64,000 nt of DNA from Neobacillus sp. FSL H8-0543. GTDB taxonomy: Bacteria; Bacillota; Bacilli; Bacillales; Cytobacillaceae. The translations under genes were made by a program, and so were the position numbers. The DNA lies in the NCBI RefSeq assembly GCF_038592905.1, contig NZ_CP151943.1:1242501-1306500 (forward strand), read 5' to 3'. The notes beneath the pieces were generated by a model that worked only from the letters and a program-made list of their open reading frames with translations, searched no databases and was not told where the DNA came from. The number at the start of each line of letters is the position of its first letter. Within the stretch, counting starts at the first letter, position 1. Shown in pieces: positions 1 through 7,674 of this stretch.

Positions 1-10
1 TGAACCCACA

Positions 11-706
11 ATGGAAAATGTTGATATAGATATTTTAATAAAGCTGGGGATTTCCGCAGTTTTCGGGCTAATCATTGGTCTGGAGCGTGAACTTAAGAGG
101 AAGCCCGTTGGACTAAAAACAAGTCTGGTCATTTCTGTAGTAAGCTGTCTGTTGACAATTGTTTCAATTGAATCAGCTTATATGTTCCCTAATTCTGATG
201 ATGTAAGAATCACAATGGATCCCTTGCGCCTGGCTGCTCAAATTGTTTCTGGAATTGGTTTCTTGGGTGCAGGTGTTATTTTACGCAGAGGTAATGACAG
301 TATTTCTGGATTAACAACGGCAGCAATGATATGGGGAGCGGCAGGGATCGGGATCGCAGTGGGTGCGGGTTTTTTTGTTGAAGCTTTTGCAGGGGTCGCC
401 TTACTAATTATTAGTGTTGAATTAGTACCATATGTTATGAAGTTTATTGGTCCCAAACAATTAAGAGAGAAAGAAATCAGTCTTCAATTATTTATGAGAG
501 ATAAAGCTCAAATAGAAAAAGTAATGTCATTTTTGATGGAGAAAAAATATATTATTCGGAGAATCCGGATTAAGGATTTAGACAATGGAGACCATTTAGT
601 CCAAATAAGAGTTGCAGTTGATTATCGAGAAAAAACAACGGATGTTTACGCATTAGTCTCCAGTTTAGAAGGTATCAATAAAGTAGAGATAGAAAGTATG
701 AATTAA
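11..706 (+). CDS. MgtC/SapB family membrane protein
   Basis: A 231-residue protein with an N-terminal membrane domain of about four hydrophobic segments (residues 8-28, 38-58, 70-95, 100-140). The typical MgtC motif GLERELKRKPVGLKT lies after the first segment, and a Gly-rich GIGFLGAGVIL stretch lies in the third. Residues about 150-231 form a soluble ACT-like tail. In the MgtC/SapB family such proteins are linked to magnesium homeostasis or membrane energetics; the exact substrate is unknown. The ATG lies only 10 bases from the window edge, so the ribosome binding site and any upstream partner cannot be seen. Confidence 0.85.
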   Translation: MENVDIDILIKLGISAVFGLIIGLERELKRKPVGLKTSLVISVVSCLLTIVSIESAYMFPNSDDVRITMDPLRLAAQIVSGIGFLGAGVILRRGNDSISGLTTAAMIWGAAGIGIAVGAGFFVEAFAGVALLIISVELVPYVMKFIGPKQLREKEISLQLFMRDKAQIEKVMSFLMEKKYIIRRIRIKDLDNGDHLVQIRVAVDYREKTTDVYALVSSLEGINKVEIESMN

Positions 707-923
707 AATATACAATAAAATTAGTATACCCTTTATTCAGAATGACTTTTATCAAGAACGAATGTTTGCCAAACTACTCAAAGACAAACGTTTCTAGAAA
801 GGGTGTTTAAAATGTCAAGATAGAATGAAAGTTGAATTCATGACACCATAAGTATTTTCCATTAGAGGGGAGTTAGTTAGATAAGATGAGGGAAGATTGC
901 TAAGCAACCGCACCATATGATAA

Positions 924-1625
924 CTAGGAGGTAACGACATCCAACTTTAGGTGCGGGTAGCCCCATATCATATTTGTGAAGGAATAATTATTATAAGAAT
1001 AGGGATAAGAGTCATTTTTTGAATTTTCCTCGTGTTCCATATGTTCAACCTCTAGAGTAATGGCATTAACTAATATGAATGCACCAATAACTTGAATCCA
1101 GCTACCAACTAATAGAATCTGTTCTCCAATTACACTTTTTTCGTTTGAAACATAAATATTACCGATTGCTCCTAAAAAAGAGCCTAAAGAGATGAAGCTA
1201 TTTCCTGTAATAGCAAGGGCCCTATAGGATGAATCCTCTCCAAGGGATGCACCTACTGCTTCAAAAGCTGCACCAAGACCTTGGACTCCACTGCCAAGGG
1301 TATCTATTTTTATCCCCTCTTCCTCAGCGCCATTCAGTTCAATACTTACTCCAACTGAATTTGTAGTATTACCAGCCGCCTCAAGCCAAGCACCGAAGAT
1401 GGTATATATTTGCGATAGCTCCCTCTCTGGTTTTAACAGCTTAGTTCTCCCAATGGCTTGCAACGAATTTCCGAAAGCTTCAATCCCATTTCCTTTTATG
1501 ATTAAATCTTTCCCCTGATCGCTGTGGGTGAAAGTTTGCTGGGTCTGCCCGATTGTATCAATAAGTGAACCAACACCTAGTATCCATGCTCCTGAAATAA
1601 GAAGGTCTTCTCCACGAATAGTCAT
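924..1625 (-). CDS. Glycine-rich repetitive protein of unknown function (DUF6944-like)
   Basis: A 233-residue protein built of about six degenerate repeats of roughly 30 residues, each carrying a G-x(3)-hydrophobic-x-x-G core: GAWILGVGS, GNSLQAIG, GAWLEAAGN, GAAFEAVGAS, GSFLGAIGN, GSWIQVIGAF. I think it belongs to the Bacillus 'DUF6944 family repetitive protein', but this is from memory. The last 40 residues (after about 195) are polar, rich in Asn, Ser and Tyr. No signal peptide or catalytic motif is visible. AAGGAGTG lies 8 bases before the ATG, supporting the start. A surface or spore-associated role is possible but not shown. Confidence 0.65.
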   Translation of the reverse strand: MTIRGEDLLISGAWILGVGSLIDTIGQTQQTFTHSDQGKDLIIKGNGIEAFGNSLQAIGRTKLLKPERELSQIYTIFGAWLEAAGNTTNSVGVSIELNGAEEEGIKIDTLGSGVQGLGAAFEAVGASLGEDSSYRALAITGNSFISLGSFLGAIGNIYVSNEKSVIGEQILLVGSWIQVIGAFILVNAITLEVEHMEHEENSKNDSYPYSYNNYSFTNMIWGYPHLKLDVVTS

Positions 1626-1710
1626 ATTCCCAACACTCCTTAAAAAGGTTATATAATATTATTCATAAACCAGTATATGTTTACATAAACCTTCAAAACC
1701 ACGTTTCTAG

Positions 1711-1902
1711 ATTGAAAGGAAGTCCATCGATAATGCCGGTTATTTCTTATTTGTGGAAGAGCTTAAAAATCCAAAAGGTGCAGAGGAAGTGGTTGAAGTT
1801 ACCCTATCAACACGATTGATAGCTGTTGCAGTAAAAAATAATAAAAATTTCCTCTTGCAAGAATGCTCCATTCCAGATATAATCTTTTTGTACGACATAT
1901 AG
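1711..1902 (+). pseudogene. Possible C-terminal gene remnant before the tRNA
   Basis: An open frame without a usable start codon runs from after the stop at 1708-1710 to a TAG at 1900-1902. It would encode about 63 residues of protein-like composition, including NAGYFLFVEELKNPKGAEEV and ending in PDIIFLYDI. I recognise no family. It may be the tail of a decayed gene or chance coding potential. Confidence 0.25.
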
Positions 1903-1903
1903 G

Positions 1904-1976
1904 GGGGGCTTAGCTCAGCTGGGAGAGCGTTTGGCTGGCAGCCAAAAGGTCAGCGGTTCGATCCCGCTAGTCTCCA
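1904..1976 (+). tRNA. tRNA-Ala (anticodon GGC)
   Basis: A complete 73-base cloverleaf. The acceptor gggggct pairs with agtctcc, with G3-U70, the classic alanine identity pair, plus a second G-U at 5-68. The D arm is gctc/gagc, the anticodon stem tttgg/ccaaa with loop ctggcag, and the T arm agcgg/ccgct with loop ttcgatc. The anticodon GGC is at 1937-1939 and reads GCC (and GCU) Ala codons. The discriminator is A73. The 3' CCA is not encoded and must be added by CCA transferase. It is a solitary tRNA followed by a terminator. Confidence 0.96.
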
Positions 1977-1985
1977 TATACAAAA

Positions 1986-2015
1986 AACCTTGCGATTTTC
2001 GCAAGGTTTTTTTAT
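1986..2015. terminator. Bidirectional intrinsic terminator
   Basis: A 10-bp stem aaccttgcga/tcgcaaggtt with a TTT loop (1986-2008), flanked by A-tracts on the left and T-tracts on the right. It can stop the tRNA on the plus strand and the helicase on the minus strand, whose stop codon falls at its edge. Confidence 0.85.
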
Positions 2016-3463
2016 TATCTTCTATTATTTCTATCTGAACTGGTCTGTGATTTACTTCTTTCCTGTCTGGCTGGGCGACTGGTATTTGTTTGTTTCCCTC
2101 TTGAACCTGTCACCAGTGTTGATGATGTCTTTTGCTGACTGGAAGAGCGCTTTCCGAAACCTCCAGACTTACTTTCAGCTTTTCCTTCAGTTTTTCCTAC
2201 GGGTCCACGCTTTCTACCTGTATATTTTTTCTTACCCTCTTCAGGTTTCCTCGATCCCCATTGTTTATTTTCTTTTGGTTTCCGTTCAGTATGACGCTTT
2301 TCCTCTGATTTTTCGTCAGTATTACCTATATTTTGTTTTGGAATGGTTATCTTTAACTCTTTTTCGATCAGGTCAAGGGTTGGGCGGTCTGCAGTAGAGT
2401 AGAATGTGATAGCCAAGCCTTCTGATCCTGCTCTTCCTGTTCTTCCGATACGGTGAATATAGCTTTCTGAATCCTGTGGAATATCATAATTAAACACATG
2501 GGTAACACCTTCCACATCCAAACCTCTTGCCGCTACATCCGTCGCAATGAGAAGTTGGACATCACCATCTCGAAACCGTTTCATCACTTGTTCCCTTTTA
2601 GCTTGTGACAAATCACCATGTAGTTCATCACATGAGAATTTATGTGACCGAAGAACTTCATATAATTTGCTGACCCTCCGTTTAGTTCTGCAAAAAATGA
2701 CAGCCATATATGGCCTGTGTGATTCAATCAGATTGATTAGAGTCCCCTGTTTTGCCCTGTCCACTGTATGCATGGCGATTTGTTTGACATTGTCTGCAGG
2801 TCCTTGCTTTTTTTCCACTTGGATATATTCAGGTTCACGCATATGCCTTTTTGCTAATTTTCTAATTTCCTCTGCCATTGTTGCGGAAAACAACATCGTT
2901 TGCCTACTAGCAGGTGTTTCCCTAATAATATCCTCTACTTCGTTTAAAAATCCGATATGGAGCATTTGGTCTGCCTCATCAAGGACTAGGAAGGATAGCT
3001 TTGATAATTGTACCGTCCCTCTTCGAATATGATCCAATAGACGACCTGGTGTTCCAACTACAATCTGAACATTTCTTTTCAATTTTCTTAGCTGCTTATC
3101 AACATCCTGACCGCCATAGACAGCCAGGACATCAACATCCTGTAAATCTGCTGTCAGTTTTTCAAATTCAGCGGTGATTTGTAAGGCCAATTCACGTGTA
3201 GGTGTGACGATGAGTGCTTGAACATGTGAAGCATCAGGATTTATCTTCTCCAGAATCGGCAATATGAAGGCAAACGTCTTTCCTGTTCCTGTTTGAGCCT
3301 GTGCAATAACATCTTTACCCTCCATCAGAAATGGAATGGCTCTTTTTTGGATGGGTGTAGGTTTAGACACACCGACCCTATTTAATTTTTCTACTAATAA
3401 TTCAGAAATACCTAATGATATAAAATCAGGCAAAAAAATCCCTACTTTCTCTCTCCGTAACAA
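2015..3463 (-). CDS. DEAD-box ATP-dependent RNA helicase
   Basis: A cold-shock/CshA-type RNA helicase that uses ATP to unwind RNA duplexes in ribosome assembly or mRNA decay. Motifs in order: the Q-motif region ISELL...[13 protein letters not shown] (motif I), PTRELALQ (Ia), TPGRLLDH (Ib), DEAD (II), SAT (III), HGDLSQ (IV), [10 protein letters not shown] (V), [10 protein letters not shown] (VI). The last 110 residues are a basic, Ser/Lys/Gly-rich disordered tail, as in RNA-binding paralogues. The frame opens at a TTG at 3463, but the better start is the TTG at 3433: GTAGGG lies 6 bases upstream, and the protein would begin [12 protein letters not shown] as relatives do, giving 472 residues. 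The paralogue is not resolved. Confidence 0.95.
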   Translation of the reverse strand: MLRREKVGIFLPDFISLGISELLVEKLNRVGVSKPTPIQKRAIPFLMEGKDVIAQAQTGTGKTFAFILPILEKINPDASHVQALIVTPTRELALQITAEFEKLTADLQDVDVLAVYGGQDVDKQLRKLKRNVQIVVGTPGRLLDHIRRGTVQLSKLSFLVLDEADQMLHIGFLNEVEDIIRETPASRQTMLFSATMAEEIRKLAKRHMREPEYIQVEKKQGPADNVKQIAMHTVDRAKQGTLINLIESHRPYMAVIFCRTKRRVSKLYEVLRSHKFSCDELHGDLSQAKREQVMKRFRDGDVQLLIATDVAARGLDVEGVTHVFNYDIPQDSESYIHRIGRTGRAGSEGLAITFYSTADRPTLDLIEKELKITIPKQNIGNTDEKSEEKRHTERKPKENKQWGSRKPEEGKKKYTGRKRGPVGKTEGKAESKSGGFGKRSSSQQKTSSTLVTGSRGKQTNTSRPARQERSKSQTSSDRNNRR

Positions 3464-3531
3464 AAATCTAACCTTATTAATATTGAGTGTTTATCAAAAA
3501 AATAGCAAATATTCATTTTTCTAAATAAAAA

Positions 3532-3556
3532 AGACCTTATCGTTTAGATAAGGTCT
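3532..3556 (-). terminator. Terminator of the sulfur-relay operon
   Basis: A 10-bp stem agaccttatc/gataaggtct with a 5-base loop. On the minus strand it is followed by TTTTTTATTT. It lies just after the OsmC gene and ends the minus-strand operon starting near 6604. Confidence 0.85.
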
Positions 3557-3566
3557 AGTGTACATA

Positions 3567-4019
3567 TTATACTGCAGGAACAGTTTTTACCCAACGATTT
3601 TCTACTGGAATTCCTGCATCCTTTAATGTTCTAAATACAGGACAGCGCATGTCAACTGCCTTTTGCATTTCAGCAATTCGTTCGTCAGATTCAGATGTTT
3701 CAATATATCCCTTTACCACTACTTGTTGAAAGTAAGGTTTTACGGTAACATCTCCCATCAAACCAGCTAAATCTAAGCTACCTTCCACTTCAAAGTTAAT
3801 TCCTTGTAAATCAAATTTCATTTCTTTTGCAATTATTTGGGCCATCACATTTTCACATGCCATTAAGGATGCTAAAAAGGCTGATAAAGGATCAATCGCA
3901 GAATCCTTGCCGCCAAAGGATTCCGGCTCATCAATTGCAATTGTATGCTTTCCGGCAATTGCATCGGTACGCATTCCATTTCCTTTACCTACAACCTTAA
4001 AGCTAGCCATTTGTCCCAT
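3567..4019 (-). CDS. OsmC family protein (peroxiredoxin-like/thiol-reactive)
   Basis: A 150-residue protein of the OsmC/Ohr fold. Both family cysteines are present: Cys55 in SLMACENV and Cys126 in MRCPVFRTL, so it is probably redox-competent toward peroxides or persulfides. AGAGGG precedes the ATG by 7 bases. It is the last gene of a minus-strand operon with TusA-like, DsrE-like and MetE-like genes and is followed by a strong terminator. In this setting it may act on a protein-bound or organic persulfide rather than in general peroxide defence; that is inference. Confidence 0.85.
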   Translation of the reverse strand: MGQMASFKVVGKGNGMRTDAIAGKHTIAIDEPESFGGKDSAIDPLSAFLASLMACENVMAQIIAKEMKFDLQGINFEVEGSLDLAGLMGDVTVKPYFQQVVVKGYIETSESDERIAEMQKAVDMRCPVFRTLKDAGIPVENRWVKTVPAV

Positions 4020-4044
4020 TCAATAACCCTCTTTCATTATTTGT

Positions 4045-5214
4045 TTAAACTACTGCCATTTCTTTAAGTCTTTTCGCCGCTTCCACCATTGTTTTTAATT
4101 TTTCAAAGGCTATTTCATCACTATTCATTGGTCTTTGCGCAAATGTTCCAAAACCACAATCAGGATTTAAAAAGATTTTTTCAGCTGGTAAGTATTTACT
4201 CACTTCCTGCACACGGGCAACGATATCCTCAACCGTTTCAACTTCTTCTGTCCTTGGATTAACGATTCCAAATCCCAGCTCTTTGCCCCCAAAGTCACGA
4301 ATCGCATCAAGCTCTCCCGCCCGTGGGGTTGCATATTCAAGAACAAGCTGGTCAACATTCACCTGAGAGAAATAGGGTATTAACGGATAATAAGGTCCTT
4401 TTAGCAGAACTTGCTCCTGAGTACTCCAGTTACCACGGCATACATGTACACCAACTCTTGTCCCTCTGCCAATCATTCCATCTGTTACTTGATTCATTAA
4501 ATCCAAAGCGAAGGCAATTTCTTCTTCCGCATCCGCTTTTGCAGTTAATGCCCCGCACATAAAGGTTCGGTTTGCATTTTTTTGCGTAAAAACAAGCTCC
4601 GTTAAAACTGGTTCATCAAATTGAACAAATTCTACTCCTGCAGCGATTAGATCTTCCATTTCTTCCCGTAAAACCTTTATGATATCAACTGACAAATCCT
4701 CTTTTGTCGGATAGGCTTCTTTCGATAACCCCTCCACCCACATCGATCTTGTCAAAAGGTACGGACCTGGTAAGGCTACTTTTACGGCTTTGTCGGTGTG
4801 TTTCTTAAGGAATAAGAAGTCGTTTAATGCAAGCGGTTTCTTTCTGCTGATTTTACCAGTAGCCGCTGGGTTTGACATGGAAAAGGCTGGAACATCTAAT
4901 GTTCCAAGTATCTCTTCAAAACTAGCTTTATCCTCGACATACTCAAGTAGTTCCGATACCATTAGCATCCGAACATTATGTAAGTGTTCGGCAACAAAAG
5001 AGATGAAATTATCCCTGCGCTGTTCTCCATCCGTAACAATATCAATTCCTGCTTCTACTTGCCATTTCAAGCATTGTAAAACTGCCTGATCGGCGACGGA
5101 TTGAAACTCTTCTTCAGAAATTCTCCCAGCACGTTTATCGCGCATCGCTCGTTTTACTTCAGTCGTTCTCGGCCAGCTACCGATAACCGTGGTAGGGAAT
5201 TTTTTGGTACTCAT
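4045..5214 (-). CDS. MetE C-terminal-like zinc methyltransferase (UROD/MetE superfamily)
   Basis: A 389-residue protein matching only the C-terminal catalytic half of cobalamin-independent methionine synthase. The zinc ligands are visible: His257 and Cys259 in GVHVCRGNW, Glu293 in VLEYATPR, and Cys353 in NPDCGFGT. The N-terminal IGSWPRT and TDGEQRRDN motifs are also typical. Full MetE is about 750 residues, so this short form probably handles another thiol or methyl donor. Short relatives include archaeal core-MetE proteins and epoxyalkane:coenzyme M transferase. Its neighbours are sulfur-carrier and OsmC genes, suggesting alkyl-thiol or sulfur salvage chemistry. The substrate is unknown. Confidence 0.85.
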   Translation of the reverse strand: MSTKKFPTTVIGSWPRTTEVKRAMRDKRAGRISEEEFQSVADQAVLQCLKWQVEAGIDIVTDGEQRRDNFISFVAEHLHNVRMLMVSELLEYVEDKASFEEILGTLDVPAFSMSNPAATGKISRKKPLALNDFLFLKKHTDKAVKVALPGPYLLTRSMWVEGLSKEAYPTKEDLSVDIIKVLREEMEDLIAAGVEFVQFDEPVLTELVFTQKNANRTFMCGALTAKADAEEEIAFALDLMNQVTDGMIGRGTRVGVHVCRGNWSTQEQVLLKGPYYPLIPYFSQVNVDQLVLEYATPRAGELDAIRDFGGKELGFGIVNPRTEEVETVEDIVARVQEVSKYLPAEKIFLNPDCGFGTFAQRPMNSDEIAFEKLKTMVEAAKRLKEMAVV

Positions 5215-5232
5215 TATAATGTAGCCTCCCTA

Positions 5233-5946
5233 TTAAAATACGATTGAGAGTTTTATATCAATTGTTATAGCTTGTTTAAGTGTTTGATAGATTGGAGACC
5301 TTAGAAGCGTGTTATCCCATAAATCTTCAAGAACCTTTTCTGAATCAGGTGATGATACATAGAAAGTACCAGTAATTTTGTTAACTTTGGGACCGCCTTC
5401 CTCTTCTAGCTCCAAATGGTATAAAACATTTTCCAGTCTACCTTTTATTGAAAGTTCAAGATTATCAATCTCAATATTGCGACGAGATGCCTGTGCTTTA
5501 TACCCTACCGTTAGACAGGATGCCAAAGATGCAAGCAGATAATCAATCGCACTTGGTGCATCTACTTTCGCACCAAAATCAGCAGGTTGGCCTACTTGAA
5601 AGGTATGGTTTCGCGAATGAACTTTAGCCATTAGCTCCTTTTCACCTCGCGCCCGAACACTCCACTCATAACCTTTGGCTGCTTGTAATTCCTTTTCTAA
5701 TTCAATCTGGTTCGAACCCTTTTTAATAAAGTAACGAGTGGTATTATCACCTGGTTCTGAACCAAGAAATTCATGATTGACCATTCGACACCAGGCTGGT
5801 AAATCTCCCGCAACCGTTCGCTCACGGCTGCGAACTTCGAGTATTTCACCATTTAAAAGGGGATCCATTGCTTTTTTGATGATTAACAGTAATCCTGATC
5901 CACAATCTAAATCCCCGCCATCACAGACCGCATGAGGAATATGCAT
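5233..5946 (-). CDS. TusA-like/OsmC fusion protein
   Basis: A 237-residue two-domain protein. Residues 1-75 are TusA-like: Cys15 in DCGSG replaces the usual CPxP motif, and the segment AGDLPAWCRMVNH is shared with the small TusA-like gene at 6365. Residues about 90-237 are an OsmC domain with Cys144 in SLASCLTVG. The second OsmC cysteine is replaced by Ser217 (LLRSPIYQTL versus MRCPVFRTL in the neighbour). The frame extends to a GTG at 5982, but the ATG at 5946 is preferred: it follows GGTGAAG and starts just after the upstream stop at 5960. The fusion suggests direct handover of a TusA-bound persulfide to the OsmC site. Confidence 0.85.
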   Translation of the reverse strand: MHIPHAVCDGGDLDCGSGLLLIIKKAMDPLLNGEILEVRSRERTVAGDLPAWCRMVNHEFLGSEPGDNTTRYFIKKGSNQIELEKELQAAKGYEWSVRARGEKELMAKVHSRNHTFQVGQPADFGAKVDAPSAIDYLLASLASCLTVGYKAQASRRNIEIDNLELSIKGRLENVLYHLELEEEGGPKVNKITGTFYVSSPDSEKVLEDLWDNTLLRSPIYQTLKQAITIDIKLSIVF

Positions 5947-5959
5947 ATTCTTCACCAAA

Positions 5960-6322
5960 TTAATATGTAATGGAAGCAGCACCCAGGCTCAGGAACTCAA
6001 CTACTTTTGCTCCGCCGACAATGGTTGCGCCTTCAACAAGATTTTCTTCGTCCAGATCTCTTTTCTTAAAGCACGGGCTACAAACCCAAAGAGTCCCTCC
6101 TGCTTCCACAAAGTTATCCATTAGCTGTTTTAATGGGGCAAAGCCTTCTTCGTGGATATCATCTGCATAGCCTTTTGAAGCTAAATAGGCTCCTTCAACA
6201 TTTAGAAAAATTACCGTTTCCTGACCTGATGCTACCGCAGCGTTTGCTACTACAAAACCTACTGTTGCTTTGTCAGGGTCATTCTTTGCATTTGTTAAAC
6301 TCACTAAAAATTTTCCAGCCAT
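5960..6322 (-). CDS. DsrE family sulfur-transfer protein
   Basis: A 120-residue single-domain DsrE/DsrF-like protein. It has the N-terminal beta-strand MAGKFLVSLTNAKNDPDKA typical of the fold and a Cys pair in WVCSPCFKKRDL (about residues 80-83). The first of these is the usual position for a persulfide-carrying cysteine. It lies between two TusA-like genes, so it probably forms part of a cytoplasmic sulfur relay. It ends 13 bases before the start of the TusA-OsmC fusion. Which cysteine is active is inferred from family knowledge. Confidence 0.85.
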   Translation of the reverse strand: MAGKFLVSLTNAKNDPDKATVGFVVANAAVASGQETVIFLNVEGAYLASKGYADDIHEEGFAPLKQLMDNFVEAGGTLWVCSPCFKKRDLDEENLVEGATIVGGAKVVEFLSLGAASITY

Positions 6323-6364
6323 TAGTAATTCCTCCGTTATTTCAATTTATTTAAAAAGACTATT

Positions 6365-6604
6365 TCAGCCTTTTTCAATATAGTAATAGCTTATCCTTCC
6401 AAAATCCTTGCGTTCTAAAAGAGTATGGTTTTGCATTCTGCACCAAGCAGGAAGATCCTCACGTGCACCTGGGTCATAGGAGATTACCTCAATGATTTGG
6501 CCACTCTCCAACTTTTTTATTGTTAAAAACAAGTTCATAATCAATTCCCCGCAACCGGTTGGACCTGCATCATAAATCCAGTCAGGTACATAATGGTAAG
6601 ACAT
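6365..6604 (-). CDS. TusA-like sulfurtransferase
   Basis: A 79-residue TusA/SirA-fold protein. The N-terminal active-site region is PTGCGEL, so Cys18 is kept but the usual CPxP is changed to CGEL. The body contains SGQIIEVIS and REDLPAWCRMQNH, closely matching the N-terminal domain of the fusion at 5233. GGGGGGAGG lies just upstream of the ATG. It is the first gene of the minus-strand sulfur operon and is divergent from the LysR gene at 6774. It probably carries sulfur as a persulfide; donor and acceptor are unknown. Confidence 0.85.
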   Translation of the reverse strand: MSYHYVPDWIYDAGPTGCGELIMNLFLTIKKLESGQIIEVISYDPGAREDLPAWCRMQNHTLLERKDFGRISYYYIEKG

Positions 6605-6722
6605 CTATTCCTCCCCCCTTAAGATTGTAAAGTTTATACTGTAAATAATTCAGAAACTGTTCAAATCCTTTGTACAACTCTATTATAGGAAAATGGTATG
6701 CTTAGATAAATTCGAATTATCT

Positions 6723-6737
6723 ATTGGATCTATCAAT
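6723..6737. promoter_or_regulatory. Candidate LysR-type operator (T-N11-A dyad)
   Basis: ATTGGATCTATCAAT in the 169-base divergent region fits the T-N11-A inverted-repeat pattern of LysR regulators. It lies about 36 bases before the LysR start codon. Pattern match only. Confidence 0.35.
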
Positions 6738-6773
6738 TAGCATCGGATTCTTGAATGTAAAGGGGGAGAGTTA

Positions 6774-7658
6774 ATGGATTTGCACCAACTTTTGGTTTTT
6801 ACTAAGGTCGTTGAACATAAAAGTTTTTCTAAGGCTGCCGAAGATATCTTTTTAAGCCAGTCAACGGTAAGCTCCCATATCCAGGCATTAGAAAGAACGT
6901 TAAATATACATCTATTTGATCGGGTTGGGAGAGATAGCATTCTTACGCCACAGGGGGAACGACTATATCAGTGGGCACTGAAATTATTACTAATAAAGGA
7001 TCAGGCTATCCTTGATTTAACAGAGGGCATGACAGAGCTGCGCGGAAACATCAGAATAGCTGCGAGTTCAGTCCCAGGACAGTTCATCATCCCAAAAATG
7101 GTCAAACAATTTAGAAACCAGTATCCAAATGCGGTGTTTCATATCGATCAATTCTCATCAAAGACCGTAGCGGAAAAGGTTCTCAGCGGAACAGTGGATA
7201 TGGGGATATTAGGAGAAAAATACGATAATGATAAACTTCAATATGTTCCATTAATAAAAGAAAAATTAGTGCTTATTACCTCTAACCAATCAAGCATTTC
7301 AGGGGCGGTAACTCTTCATGAGATCATGAAGCATCCCTTTATTTTGAGGAATTCCGATTCAGGAACGAATGCTCAACTCGAAAGGTTGCTTAAAAAAAAT
7401 AAGATAAATAAGGACAAATTAAATATTGCCGCCTTCACAGAAAGCGGGCAAAGTTTGATCCAATTTGTCATACAGGATATTGGCATTTCGATTATTTCTG
7501 AAATAGCCGCTAAGGAGCATTTTAGGAATAACATGCTGAAGATGCATGAGATTAATGACTTCAACGATGAAAGATATTTCTATCTAGTCTATAATCAAAA
7601 TAAAACGCAATCAATGTTATCGAAATTATTTATTGATAGCGCTCAAGCTTTAGTCTAA
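6774..7658 (+). CDS. LysR family transcriptional regulator
   Basis: A 294-residue LysR regulator. The N-terminal winged helix-turn-helix is residues 1-60 (FTKVVEHKSFSKAAEDIFLSQSTVSSHIQALE), followed by a linker helix and a periplasmic-binding-like effector domain from about residue 90. AGGGGGAGAG lies just before the ATG. It is divergent from the sulfur-relay operon and is its probable regulator. The N-terminus resembles CysL-type or selenium/sulfur-metabolism LysR proteins. The likely effector is a sulfur or selenium compound, but nothing in the sequence fixes it. Confidence 0.92.
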   Translation: MDLHQLLVFTKVVEHKSFSKAAEDIFLSQSTVSSHIQALERTLNIHLFDRVGRDSILTPQGERLYQWALKLLLIKDQAILDLTEGMTELRGNIRIAASSVPGQFIIPKMVKQFRNQYPNAVFHIDQFSSKTVAEKVLSGTVDMGILGEKYDNDKLQYVPLIKEKLVLITSNQSSISGAVTLHEIMKHPFILRNSDSGTNAQLERLLKKNKINKDKLNIAAFTESGQSLIQFVIQDIGISIISEIAAKEHFRNNMLKMHEINDFNDERYFYLVYNQNKTQSMLSKLFIDSAQALV

Positions 7659-7674
7659 ATATGTAAAGGAGAAC

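Noticed and set aside
1990..2397. Plus-strand ORF of 135 residues
   Set aside because: Antisense to the low-complexity tail of the DEAD-box helicase.
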